A stretch of DNA of 19,989 bases from JAEUMW01 sp039807745 (GTDB lineage Bacteria > Pseudomonadota > Gammaproteobacteria > Burkholderiales > JAEUMW01): positions 1-19,989 of the forward strand of contig JBDHRV010000059.1 in the NCBI GenBank assembly GCA_039807745.1. The letters are read 5' to 3'. A model generated the notes under the pieces. The model had not been told where the DNA came from, ran no database searches, and saw nothing but the letters and a program-made list of their open reading frames with translations. The position numbers were made by a program, and so were the translations under genes. Shown in pieces: positions 6,209-14,185 of the stretch; the stretch's first letter is position 1, and each line of letters begins with the position of its first letter.

Positions 6209-7744
6209 TTACAGGTCCTGCCCGCTGTACGACAGGTTGAACGACTTGTTGATGAGCGGAAAATCCGGAACGATGTTGCCCATGATGGCGTGTTCGAGCG
6301 CGGGCCAGTTCTGCCACGACGGATCGTGCGCGTGACAGCGGCGTATCACGCCGTCGCGTGCTTCGATGGCGACCAGCGTTTCGCCGCGCCAGCCCTCGAC
6401 CCAGCCGAGGCCGACCTGCTCGCCGTTGGGCCACGGCAGCGTGATGTGCGACGGCCCCCGCGGCAGATCCTCGACCAGCGTGCGCACCAGGCGCAGGGAC
6501 TCGAAGATCTCGTCGAAGCGTACTGCGACGCGGGCGGCGACATCGCCTTGGCGGCGCGTCGCGATCCTGACCTCGAGTCGGTCGTAGGGCTCGTGGCTCG
6601 GCGCGACGCGCGCATCGCACGGCTGGTCGCTCGCGCGGCCGGCGAGTCCGATCACCCCGAGTCGCGAGGCAAGCTGCGGGGTCAGGAATCCGCACGTGAG
6701 GAAGCGGTCCTGCAGACCGGCGTGGTCGTCGTAGATGGCGCGCAGCACCTGCACCTCGCGCTCCAGCGCGTCGCATTGATCGAGCAGCGGCCGGACCATC
6801 TCCGGCGCGAGATCGCGCGCGACCCCGCCGGGGACGATCAGGTCCATGAGCAGGCGATGACCGAAGCACCGCTGATTCAGGCGCAGGACGTCTTCCCTGA
6901 GCCGCGAGAACTGGGCAAGACCGAAGGCGAAGCCGCCGTCGTTGCCGAGATAGCCCAGGTCGCCCAGGTGATTCGCGATGCGCTCGCGCTCCAGCAGGAG
7001 CGCGCGCAGGACCAGCGGCCGCGGCTGCAGCTCGTAGCCGCCGAGTGACTCCGCCGCCATCGCGTACGCCCACGCGTAGGCGACGGTACTGTCGCCCGAG
7101 ATCCGTCCGGCGAGGCGGGAGCCGTCCTTGAAATCCATGCCGCGAAACAGCCTGTCCACGCCCTTGTGCGTGTAGCCGAGCCGCTCCTCCAGCCGCAGCA
7201 CCTTTTCGCCGACGACGGAGAACCGGAAATGCCCGGGTTCGATGATTCCGGCATGCACCGGACCGACCGCAATCTCGTGCACGCCGTCGCCCGCCACGTG
7301 CACGAACGGGTAGTCGTCGATGCCGTTGCGCGGGGTGAGGCCCGCCAGTCCGGCATGGCGCAGCGGAAAGGCATCGGCCGGCCAGGCGGCGTGACGCAGC
7401 CAGGGCCGCTGGTCACCGCCGTCGTGGCGGATGCCGGTGAGATCGAACACGGCGCGCTGCATGCGATCGGCACACGGGAAGATCGCAGACAGGTCGGCCA
7501 CGGTGGGGTCCGCGGCCGGCAGCGGCACGTTCAGCCAGAGCAGGGCGCGCTCCACGATAAAGAGCGCGTGGAGCGTCAGGCCTGCGGCGCGGTCGCGGTC
7601 GTCCGCGCCCCACAGCGCCGCCAGGCGCCCACCGCGCTCTCGCATGGCGACGCAGGTGGACACGAGTGCGGTGGGCGCGAGCGTACCGCGCCATGCCGGG
7701 ACCGCGCCCGGCACCTCAGCGAGCGTCAGTCCCGCAATCTCCAT
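6209..7744 (-). CDS. hyfG: HyfG/HycE-like large subunit lacking all NiFe-site cysteines
   Basis: A 511-residue protein fusing a NuoC-like (30 kDa) domain (about residues 1-130) to a NuoD/HycE-like large-subunit domain (about 145-511), the HyfG architecture. The large-subunit motifs are clear: GPVHAGIIEPGHFRF (161-175), LGYTHKGVDRLF (189-200), and LERERIANHLGDLGYL. Where hydrogenases have the L1 motif RxCGxC, this protein reads RISGDSTVA (214-222); where they have the C-terminal L2 motif DPCxxC, it reads NLSYSGQDL (503-511). All four Ni-Fe ligands are therefore Ser, Ser, Ser and Gly, and it cannot build a NiFe centre. Start: ATG 7744 has AGAGGG 8 bases upstream. An in-frame ATG at 7774 (10 more residues) overlaps the hyfF stop as TGATG and is a real alternative. 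A frame extending far upstream through hyfF is a shadow. Confidence 0.92.
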   Translation of the reverse strand: MEIAGLTLAEVPGAVPAWRGTLAPTALVSTCVAMRERGGRLAALWGADDRDRAAGLTLHALFIVERALLWLNVPLPAADPTVADLSAIFPCADRMQRAVFDLTGIRHDGGDQRPWLRHAAWPADAFPLRHAGLAGLTPRNGIDDYPFVHVAGDGVHEIAVGPVHAGIIEPGHFRFSVVGEKVLRLEERLGYTHKGVDRLFRGMDFKDGSRLAGRISGDSTVAYAWAYAMAAESLGGYELQPRPLVLRALLLERERIANHLGDLGYLGNDGGFAFGLAQFSRLREDVLRLNQRCFGHRLLMDLIVPGGVARDLAPEMVRPLLDQCDALEREVQVLRAIYDDHAGLQDRFLTCGFLTPQLASRLGVIGLAGRASDQPCDARVAPSHEPYDRLEVRIATRRQGDVAARVAVRFDEIFESLRLVRTLVEDLPRGPSHITLPWPNGEQVGLGWVEGWRGETLVAIEARDGVIRRCHAHDPSWQNWPALEHAIMGNIVPDFPLINKSFNLSYSGQDL

Positions 7745-7773
7745 CGACCCGTCCCTCTTCCCATTTTCTGGCA

Positions 7774-9228
7774 TCACCCGATCAGCCTGGCCGCCTCGCG
7801 ATACCACGTCGCGAGGTACTCGGGAATGTACAGACCGAGCAGCAGGGCGAGCGCCAGATGCACGAATACCGGCAGCAGCGCGGGCGGATGCGGCAGGCGT
7901 GTGGCGGTCGTCTCGCCGAAGACCATCGGCTGCACCTTGCTGAAGACAGCGGCGAAGGCGATGCCGAGCGAGACGAGAAGGAACGGGGTCGCCCACGGGT
8001 GTTCGCGCATCGCCGTCGTGAGGATGAGGAACTCGCTCGCGAATACGCCGAAGGGCGGCATGCCGAGGATGGCCAGCGTGCCGAGCATGAGTCCCCAGCC
8101 CACGGTGGGACTCACGCGAACGAGCCCGCGAATATCGTCGATGACCTGGGTGCCGGTCTTCTGCGCGGCGTGCCCGACGGCGAAGAAGATGGCGGACTTG
8201 GTGAGCGAGTGCACCGTCATGTGCAGGAGTCCCGCGAAGCTCGCGACCGGACCGCCCATGCCGAACGCGAACGTGATGAGTCCCATGTGCTCGATGGACG
8301 AGTACGCGAAGAGCCGCTTGATGTCCTTCTGCCGCGACAGGAAGAACGCCGCCACGACCACCGACAGCAATCCGAACCCCATCATCAACCGACCGGCGAA
8401 GGCGGTCTGCAGCGCACCGTCGGCGAGCACCTTGCAGCGCACCAGCGCGTACAGCGCCACGTTGAGCAGCAGGCCGGAGAGCACGGCGGACACTGGCGTC
8501 GGGCCCTCGGCGTGCGCATCGGGCAGCCAGTTGTGCAGGGGCACCAGCCCGACCTTGGTGCCATAGCCGACCAGCAGAAAGACGAAGGCGATGCCGAGCA
8601 CCGTCGGTTCCAGCTGGTCCTTGACCAGCGCCAGGTGCGTCCACAGGAGCGCGGACGCGCCGCTGCCCAGCACTTTCTCCGCGGCCATGTAGAGCAGGAT
8701 GGTGCCGAACAGCGCCTGCGCGATGCCGACGCCGCACAGGATGAAATATTTCCAGGCGGCCTCCAGGCTCGCCGGCGTGCGATAGAGCGAAACCAGCAGC
8801 ACGGTGGTGAGCGTCGCGGCCTCGGTCGCGACCCAGAGCACGCCGAGATTGTTGGTGGTGAGCACCAGCAGCATGGTGAATTCGAAAAGCTGGTACATGC
8901 TGTGGTACAGGCGCAGCCGGCCGGGCGTGAGCTTGCCGTGCTCCTGCTCGATCAGCATGTAGGGCCGCGAAAACATCGCCGTCGTGAGCGACACGAAGGC
9001 GGTGAGCGCGACGAGGAAGACATTCAGCGAATCGACGAAGAACTGCTCGTCGAAGGCGATGATCGGTCCGTCCGCGATCACCTTCGCGGTGAGCGCCGCG
9101 GCGCCGAGGAACGTCACGGCGGAGACCGCGATGTTGAGATGCGCCGCCCACCTGAGATGCCCGGCGAGCGCGAGCAGCAAGCCGCCCGCGAGCGGGGTCA
9201 GCAGCACCACCAGGATCTCGGCGTTCAC
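7774..9228 (-). CDS. hyfF: HyfF-like proton-translocating (NuoN/MrpD-type) membrane subunit
   Basis: A 484-residue polytopic inner-membrane protein of the antiporter-like family shared by NuoL/M/N, MrpA/D and HyfB/D/F; best match to hydrogenase-4 component F (length about 480-530). About 14 hydrophobic spans are visible. Key proton-path residues are present: Glu136 in LWVATEAATL, Lys225 in VGYGTKVGLVPLHNWLPDAH followed by AEGPTPVSAVLSG, and Lys344 in HSLTKSAIFFAVGH. DIKRLFAYSSIEHMG is the family's conserved loop. Translation begins at a GTG (9228-9226) without a good Shine-Dalgarno, 19 bases after the hyfE stop. This suggests reinitiation or coupling, and the spacer holds two 3-codon mini-ORFs. 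The stop overlaps an in-frame ATG of hyfG (TGATG). Confidence 0.95.
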   Translation of the reverse strand: MNAEILVVLLTPLAGGLLLALAGHLRWAAHLNIAVSAVTFLGAAALTAKVIADGPIIAFDEQFFVDSLNVFLVALTAFVSLTTAMFSRPYMLIEQEHGKLTPGRLRLYHSMYQLFEFTMLLVLTTNNLGVLWVATEAATLTTVLLVSLYRTPASLEAAWKYFILCGVGIAQALFGTILLYMAAEKVLGSGASALLWTHLALVKDQLEPTVLGIAFVFLLVGYGTKVGLVPLHNWLPDAHAEGPTPVSAVLSGLLLNVALYALVRCKVLADGALQTAFAGRLMMGFGLLSVVVAAFFLSRQKDIKRLFAYSSIEHMGLITFAFGMGGPVASFAGLLHMTVHSLTKSAIFFAVGHAAQKTGTQVIDDIRGLVRVSPTVGWGLMLGTLAILGMPPFGVFASEFLILTTAMREHPWATPFLLVSLGIAFAAVFSKVQPMVFGETTATRLPHPPALLPVFVHLALALLLGLYIPEYLATWYREAARLIG

Positions 9229-9251
9229 TTGTTCACCCGTTCACGCTTCAC
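9225..9251 (-). repeat. Tandem GTGAAC octamers between hyfE and hyfF
   Basis: On the minus strand GTGAACGG (from 9244), GTGAACAA (from 9236) and GTGAACGC (from 9228, the hyfF start) repeat every 8 bases, preceded by a diverged GTGAAGC (from 9251) at a 7-base step. The first two copies each read GTG AAC NNN TGA, i.e. complete 3-codon reading frames. Each octamer is in a different frame because 8 is not a multiple of 3. Confidence 0.6.
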
Positions 9252-9907
9252 TCTTTGAGCTGCTCGAGATGCCGGATGTCGAGGCTGTCGAAGCGCTCCC
9301 GGATCTGGAAGAAGAAGACGCCGAGGATGACCATGCCGACCAGCACGTCGAGCGCGATGCCGAGCTCGATCACCATCGGCATGCCGTAGGTGGCGCTGGT
9401 GGCGGCGAAGAAGAGCGCATTCTCCATCGAGAGGAATCCAATCACTTGCGGCACGGCCTTCGAGCGCGTGATCATCATCAGGAACGAGAGCAGTACGCTC
9501 GCGAGCGCGATGCCGAGCGTGCCCTTGGTGACGGTGGCCGCGAATTCCGAGATCGGTGTCGCGAGGTTGAACGCGAGGATGACCAGCACGATGCCGACGA
9601 GCATGGTGGTCGGGATGTTGATGAGCGTTTCCACGTCCCACTTCACGTGCAGCCGGTCGATCAGGCGGTGGAGGATCCAGGGCAGCAGCAGCACCTTCAG
9701 CGCGATCGTGATGAGACCTGACCAGTAGAGATGGCTCTGGCCGGTCGCGTAGGCGACGAAGAGCGTCGATAACGCCAGGGTCACGCCCTGAAAGGTGAAG
9801 AGGTGGATGAGCGACAGGATCCGCCGCTGGGCCAGCATCGCGAAGGACAGCAGGAGCATGGCGGAGGCGAAGAGGTTGATGATCTGACCCGACAGTGCGG
9901 CACTCAC
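9248..9907 (-). CDS. hyfE: HyfE-like membrane subunit
   Basis: A 219-residue integral membrane protein of the hydrogenase-4 component E family (E. coli HyfE is about 216 residues); its C-terminal part resembles NuoK. Most of the chain is hydrophobic helix. Recognisable segments are HLFTFQGVTLALSTLFVAY, KVLLLPWILHRLIDRL, and SMENALFFAATSATYGMP near residues 160-180, where the glutamate is the expected NuoK-like proton-path residue, followed by ELGIALDVLVGMVILGVF. I chose the GTG at 9907 because GGAGG lies 6 bases upstream and it starts one base after the hyfC stop. A longer frame reaching back to 10006 reads through hyfC and adds a Ser/Cys-rich stretch unlike the family. It should link the antiporter-like modules to HyfC in the membrane arm. 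Confidence 0.93.
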   Translation of the reverse strand: MSAALSGQIINLFASAMLLLSFAMLAQRRILSLIHLFTFQGVTLALSTLFVAYATGQSHLYWSGLITIALKVLLLPWILHRLIDRLHVKWDVETLINIPTTMLVGIVLVILAFNLATPISEFAATVTKGTLGIALASVLLSFLMMITRSKAVPQVIGFLSMENALFFAATSATYGMPMVIELGIALDVLVGMVILGVFFFQIRERFDSLDIRHLEQLKE

Positions 9908-9908
9908 G

Positions 9909-10856
9909 TCAGACCTCCAGCAGGAAGTGCACGAGCATCGCCAGCACGGCGAGCAGGAATGCGGTGCCGAGGAACTCGGGCACGCGGAAGATCCGGACTT
10001 TCGCACTCGCCGTCTCGATCAGCGCGAGCAGGAACCCGCCCACGGCGAGTTTCGCGGCGAGCACCGGCACGGCGAGCACGATGCCGAGCGCATTGGCACC
10101 CTCGGCGATGCCGAACGGGACGAAGATCGCGATGCCGATGCAGGAGTAGACGAAGAGCTTCAGGCTCGCCGCCCATTCGACGAGGGCCAAGTGCCGGCCC
10201 GAGTACTCGAGCATCATCGCCTCGTGGATCATCGTGAGCTCGAGGTGCGTCGCGGGGTTGTCCACCGGGATGCGTGCATTCTCGGCGAGCGACACCATCG
10301 TGAAGGCGACGCCCGCGAACGCGAGGCTGGGGTAGATGCGAAGCTCGAGGTGGCCGAGTTTCTCCACCGTGGTGGCGAGGGAGGTGGACTGGCTGATGAG
10401 GGATGCGGTGAAGAGCACCATCAGGAGCGCCGGCTCCGCGAGGAATCCGATCATCATCTCGCGGCGCGCGCCGAGCGAGCCGAACGCGGTGCCCACGTCC
10501 ATCGCCGCGAGCGCAATGAAGATGCGCGCCAGCGCGAAGATGCCGACCAGCGCGATCGCGTCGGCGGCAGCGGCGAAGGGCAGATCGGTGCCCAGCGTCG
10601 GGACGATGGCGGCTGCGAGGCACATGCAGCCGAAGACGACGTAGGGGGCGAGGCGGAAGAGCGGGGAGGCATCGTGGGCGAGCACGACGTCCTTCAGCAG
10701 CAGCTTGCTGAGCGTCCGGTACGGCAGCAGGATGCCCGGTCCGCTCTTGTTCTGCAGCCAGGCGCGGCATTGGTTGACCCAGCCGGTGAGCATCGGCGCG
10801 AGCAGCACGGCCAGCAGCAGTTCGATGATCTGCGCGAGGACGCCTGACCAGCTCAT
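9909..10856 (-). CDS. hyfC: HyfC/HycD-like (NuoH-type) membrane anchor subunit
   Basis: A 315-residue inner-membrane subunit homologous to NuoH and to HycD/HyfC, which anchors the hydrophilic HyfG/HyfI pair and forms the junction between redox and proton-pumping modules. Motifs seen: WLQNKSGPGILLPYRTLSKL (residues 33-52), the acidic loop GSLGARREMMIGFLAEPALL (127-146), and the strongly conserved IPVDNPATHLELTMIHEAMM followed by LEYSGRHLAL (196-225). About eight helices are present. The ATG at 10856 overlaps the hyfB stop by 4 bases (ATGA), so translation is coupled; hyfE starts one base after the stop. A 900-residue frame containing it starts inside hyfB in another frame and is not the real gene. 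Confidence 0.95.
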   Translation of the reverse strand: MSWSGVLAQIIELLLAVLLAPMLTGWVNQCRAWLQNKSGPGILLPYRTLSKLLLKDVVLAHDASPLFRLAPYVVFGCMCLAAAIVPTLGTDLPFAAAADAIALVGIFALARIFIALAAMDVGTAFGSLGARREMMIGFLAEPALLMVLFTASLISQSTSLATTVEKLGHLELRIYPSLAFAGVAFTMVSLAENARIPVDNPATHLELTMIHEAMMLEYSGRHLALVEWAASLKLFVYSCIGIAIFVPFGIAEGANALGIVLAVPVLAAKLAVGGFLLALIETASAKVRIFRVPEFLGTAFLLAVLAMLVHFLLEV

Positions 10857-12946
10857 GTGCGCACGAAAAGCAGCAGGAGCAGCAGCGTGGCGAAGCTGTA
10901 GATCAGGTACACCGAGATGCGCCCGCGCTGCAGGACGGTGACGATGCTCGTGAGCCGGTCGACCGCTTTCGCCAGCGGCACGTAGATCCAGTGCCAGAAG
11001 TGGTCTTCGACGACGACCCGATAGCGCGGCGCGGCATCGAACGGCGACGGCAACTCGCGCGTCATGCGGAAGAAGGGTGCGAAGACTTCGCGCACCGGCT
11101 GCCCGAACCCCTCGGCCGTGTCCTGCATGCGGGGCGTCTGCAGCGGATAGCCGCAATCCCATGCGGGAGCACGGCGCAGGCGGCCGTGATAGAGCCTGCG
11201 CACGGCGATCCACACGAGGCCCGTGGCAAAGGCGATGCCGAGCAGGAAGAGCAGCGGGCTGTAGCTCGCGCGGTCCGGATTGATGGGGGCGAGGAAGAGC
11301 CAGCTGCCGGCGGTGACCGCATCGCCCAGACCACGGCCGTTGAGAAAGATCGTGACATGGTCGAGCTGATCGATCACGTGCACCGGCAGCACACCGAGCA
11401 GCACACACCACGCGCCGAGCCAGACCAGCGCCACGCGCTCCCAGACGCCGCAATCCCGGGCCGCCGAGAGCTTCTCCTCGCGCGGCTGGCCGAGAAAAAT
11501 GACGCCGTAGAATTTCACCATCACGTAGCCGGCGAGCGCGGCAGTGAGTGCGACCGCTGCTGCTGCGACCGGGATCAGCATGTTGAGGTAGGCCTGCGGC
11601 AGGCCGGGCGTGAGCAGGAATGCCTGCAGCAGCAGCCACTCGGAGACGAATCCGTTGAGCGGCGGCACTCCGGCGATCGCGAGTGTGCCGAGCAGCGCCA
11701 GCCACGCGACCCAGGGCATGCGGCGGATGAGACCGCCGAGTTTGCCGAGTGCCCGTTCCTTCGTCGCGTGGAGCACGGAGCCCGTGCAGAGGAAGAGGAG
11801 GCTCTTGAAGAATCCGTGGTTCAGGCAGTGATAGAGCGCGGCGGTAAGCGACAGCGCGGAGAGCGCCGTCATGTCGTAGGCGCGGAACGTGATCGCCAGC
11901 CCGATGCCGACCAGGATGAAACCGATGTTCTCGATCGAGGAATAGGCGAGCAGTCGTTTCATGTCGCTTTGCACGGCGCTGAAGACGACACCGAAGATCG
12001 CGGTGATGAGGCCGAGCCCGAGGACGAGCACGCCCCACCACCACAGCTGCAGGTACAGCAGATCGAAAGTCACGCGCAGCAGGCCGTAGATGGCGGTCTT
12101 CAGCATGACCGCGCTCATCAGCGCGGACACGGGCGACGGGGCGGCAGGGTGCGCCTCGGGCAACCAGACATGCAGGGGCAGGATGCCGGCCTTCGCGCCG
12201 AATCCGAAGAGCGCGAGCAGAAAGGCGACGGTCGCCCAGAACGGCGTCGGTACCGCGGAGCGCATGGCGGCGAAGGTGTAGTCGCCCGCGGCGCCGTGCA
12301 GAACGCCGAAACAGAGCAGGATTGCGAGCGCTCCGATATGCGCGATGAGCAGGTACAGGAACCCGGCGCGGCGGATCTCCGGCAGCCGATGGTCGCTCGT
12401 CACGAGAAAGAACGACGAGAGCGCCATCGTCTCCCACGTGACCATGAACCCGTACGCATCGTCGGCGAGCAGCAGCAGCGCCATGCTCGCGAGAAACAGG
12501 TGGTAGTAGAGGCACTGGAGCCCCGGTGGCGTGCCCTCGCCGCGACGGATGTAGCCCGCGGCGAAGATCGACACGCCGGCGCTCACGGCCCCCAGCAGAC
12601 ACAGGACGCACGCCGAGAGCGCATCGAGGCGCAGGTGAAACGGCAGGTCGGGCAGCCCGAACGGCAGCGCCTGCGAGGTCGGCAACTCACCGAGACTCGC
12701 GAACGCCGTCGCGGCGAGGACGAGGCCCCCCAGCGCACCTGCGGGATAGAGACCCTTCGCCACCAGCCGCACGTTGCGCGGCAAGGCCACGCCCACGAGA
12801 CCGAGAACGAGCCAGAAACACGCGACCCCGACGGTGACTTCGACGGACGAAAAGGTCACCGGCGGAATGCGAATCGACCGCGTGGAAGGTTTGCCAACAA
12901 GAAACCGACTCTCCCCGAGGAACGCGCCGCGCGATCCGGCGGTCAT
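10853..12946 (-). CDS. hyfB: HyfB-like proton-translocating (NuoL/HycC-type) membrane subunit
   Basis: A protein of up to 697 residues, the large antiporter-like subunit of the Hyf complex (HycC/HyfB family, usually 600-680). It shows about 14 core helices plus a C-terminal extension with the HyfB-family AWDCGYPLQTPRMQDTAEGF and a last helix (LIYSFATLLLLLLFV). Proton-path residues are kept: Glu172 in FMVTWETMALSSF, Lys252 in FGFGAKAGILPLHVWLPEAH, Lys283, and a later Lys in NHGFFKSLLFL. DMKRLLAYSSIENIGF is the conserved loop. The start is unsure: ATG 12946 gives about 35 extra residues before the first helix with only a weak Shine-Dalgarno (AGG, 4 bases); an in-frame GTG at 12859 would start just before the helix. 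First gene of the hyf set, 51 bases after the kinase stop. Confidence 0.93.
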   Translation of the reverse strand: MTAGSRGAFLGESRFLVGKPSTRSIRIPPVTFSSVEVTVGVACFWLVLGLVGVALPRNVRLVAKGLYPAGALGGLVLAATAFASLGELPTSQALPFGLPDLPFHLRLDALSACVLCLLGAVSAGVSIFAAGYIRRGEGTPPGLQCLYYHLFLASMALLLLADDAYGFMVTWETMALSSFFLVTSDHRLPEIRRAGFLYLLIAHIGALAILLCFGVLHGAAGDYTFAAMRSAVPTPFWATVAFLLALFGFGAKAGILPLHVWLPEAHPAAPSPVSALMSAVMLKTAIYGLLRVTFDLLYLQLWWWGVLVLGLGLITAIFGVVFSAVQSDMKRLLAYSSIENIGFILVGIGLAITFRAYDMTALSALSLTAALYHCLNHGFFKSLLFLCTGSVLHATKERALGKLGGLIRRMPWVAWLALLGTLAIAGVPPLNGFVSEWLLLQAFLLTPGLPQAYLNMLIPVAAAAVALTAALAGYVMVKFYGVIFLGQPREEKLSAARDCGVWERVALVWLGAWCVLLGVLPVHVIDQLDHVTIFLNGRGLGDAVTAGSWLFLAPINPDRASYSPLLFLLGIAFATGLVWIAVRRLYHGRLRRAPAWDCGYPLQTPRMQDTAEGFGQPVREVFAPFFRMTRELPSPFDAAPRYRVVVEDHFWHWIYVPLAKAVDRLTSIVTVLQRGRISVYLIYSFATLLLLLLFVRT

Positions 12947-12997
12947 GCGACCTGGCGAAGCCGCCTGCGGGGCGACCAGGCCGCGAGCGGCGCGCCG

Positions 12998-14185
12998 CTA
13001 TGCCAGAGCGATAAAGACGGCTGTGCAGGTGGCAATGATAACACTCGCCGCAACGACGAGTCTTTCTTGCCGGTTCCAGACGGATTGGGGGGAGGCGGTG
13101 TGCCGCGCATCGGGGCGCGGTGGGCGAGACCCGGTGCCGGGCGCAGGCCGCGGCGCCGCGAGCAGCGTCTTGACGTGGTTCTCGAGCGTGCGATGCGCGC
13201 CGGTCGCCGCTGCGAGCCGGCGCGTGGCCTCGCTCGAATCGAATCGAGCGCAGAGTCCGCGCATCGGTTCGCTGTCGGCAGCCAGGCGCAGGGTCCTGTC
13301 TTTGGCGATCGTGTCGTCGGGCGCCTTGCGCTGTTGAGCCGCGGCGAGGCCGGCGCCGCACTCGCGCAGATCCGCGGCGAACTGCGCGCCGGACTGGTAG
13401 CGTTCTTCGGGTTTCTTCGCGAGTGCCTTCGCGACGACGAGGTCGAGCAACGGCGGCACTTCGCTGTTGGACCGACTCGGCGCCGGTGTGCTGGCGGTCG
13501 CGATCTGGTGCATGAGGTTGCTCACGCTGTCGCCGGAGAACGGCGCGGCGCCGGTGAGCATCTCGTACAGGACCACACCTAGGGAGAAGAGGTCCGAGCG
13601 TGCGTCCGCACCCTGACCGAGCACCTGCTCGGGCGACATGTACTTCGGCGAGCCGAGCAGGACGCCGGTCCGGGTCCTCACGTCCGAGACCCGCAACCGC
13701 GCGATTCCGAAGTCCATGATCTTCGCCAGCCCACCGCCAAGGATCATGATGTTGGCCGGCTTGATGTCACGGTGCACCACGCCACGTTCGTGCGCGTACG
13801 CGAGACCGTCGGCGACCTGCGCGGCGATGCCGATCGCCTCGGCGACCGGCAGACGGGGGCGGTCGGCGATGATCTCGCGCAGGTCGCGACCCTCCAGGAA
13901 CTCCATTGCCATGAAGGCGACCTGGCCCTGCCTGCCGACGTCGTACACGGTGATCACGTTCGGGTGTGCGAGGCGTGCCGCGGCTTTCGCCTCCTGCTGG
14001 AAGCGCGCGTCGAACTCGGCCGCTTCGTCCCCTGCTTCGCTCAGGTTCACGGTCTTGACGGCGACCGGTCGCTCCAGCAACGGATCCACCGCACGGTAGA
14101 CAACTCCCATGGCGCCGCGGCCGAGCTCGCCTTCGATGCGATAGCGGCCGAGGATCGTGGCGGGGGTCGTACGGTCCGTGGACAT
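12998..14185 (-). CDS. Membrane-anchored Ser/Thr protein kinase (Hanks/PknB type)
   Basis: A 395-residue eukaryotic-like kinase. The catalytic domain (about 14-280) has every essential motif: Gly-rich loop ELGRGAMGVVY (20-30), Lys44 in VAVKTV, HRDIKPANIM with catalytic Asp140, DFG at 158-160, and GSPKYMSPEQ in the activation segment, so it should be active. Residues about 281-370 are a Pro/Arg/Ala-rich linker, and a single hydrophobic helix (about 376-394) ends the protein, leaving virtually no periplasmic part. There are no PASTA or other sensor domains. Its ATG overlaps the stop of the upstream cyclase-like/PEGA gene (TGATG), implying coupled translation and probably joint function. hyfB starts 51 bases downstream on the same strand. 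Substrates are unknown; the complex subunits and the partner protein are candidates by position only. A frame extending to 14542 is a shadow. Confidence 0.93.
   Translation of the reverse strand: MSTDRTTPATILGRYRIEGELGRGAMGVVYRAVDPLLERPVAVKTVNLSEAGDEAAEFDARFQQEAKAAARLAHPNVITVYDVGRQGQVAFMAMEFLEGRDLREIIADRPRLPVAEAIGIAAQVADGLAYAHERGVVHRDIKPANIMILGGGLAKIMDFGIARLRVSDVRTRTGVLLGSPKYMSPEQVLGQGADARSDLFSLGVVLYEMLTGAAPFSGDSVSNLMHQIATASTPAPSRSNSEVPPLLDLVVAKALAKKPEERYQSGAQFAADLRECGAGLAAAQQRKAPDDTIAKDRTLRLAADSEPMRGLCARFDSSEATRRLAAATGAHRTLENHVKTLLAAPRPAPGTGSRPPRPDARHTASPQSVWNRQERLVVAASVIIATCTAVFIALA

Noticed and set aside
6209..7744. Functional [NiFe] hydrogenase / formate hydrogenlyase
   Set aside because: All four nickel-iron cysteine positions of the large subunit are substituted, so H2 chemistry is not supported despite the Hyf-type names.
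7745..9151. A 980-residue minus-strand open frame joining this stretch to hyfG
   Set aside because: The upstream part lies within hyfF in another frame, is Arg/His/Ala-rich and lacks membrane segments; only the part from 7774 or 7744 matches a family.
7666..9258. A 530-residue plus-strand open frame
   Set aside because: Antisense to hyfF, strongly charged (His/Glu/Arg), no recognisable fold.
10857..12611. A 900-residue minus-strand open frame joined to hyfC
   Set aside because: It overlaps hyfB in another frame with low-complexity Arg/Ala/Gly composition; hyfC starts at 10856.
10991..13582. An 863-residue plus-strand open frame
   Set aside because: Antisense to hyfB and the kinase; Glu/Arg/Gln/His-rich, no domain, typical shadow of GC-rich coding sequence.
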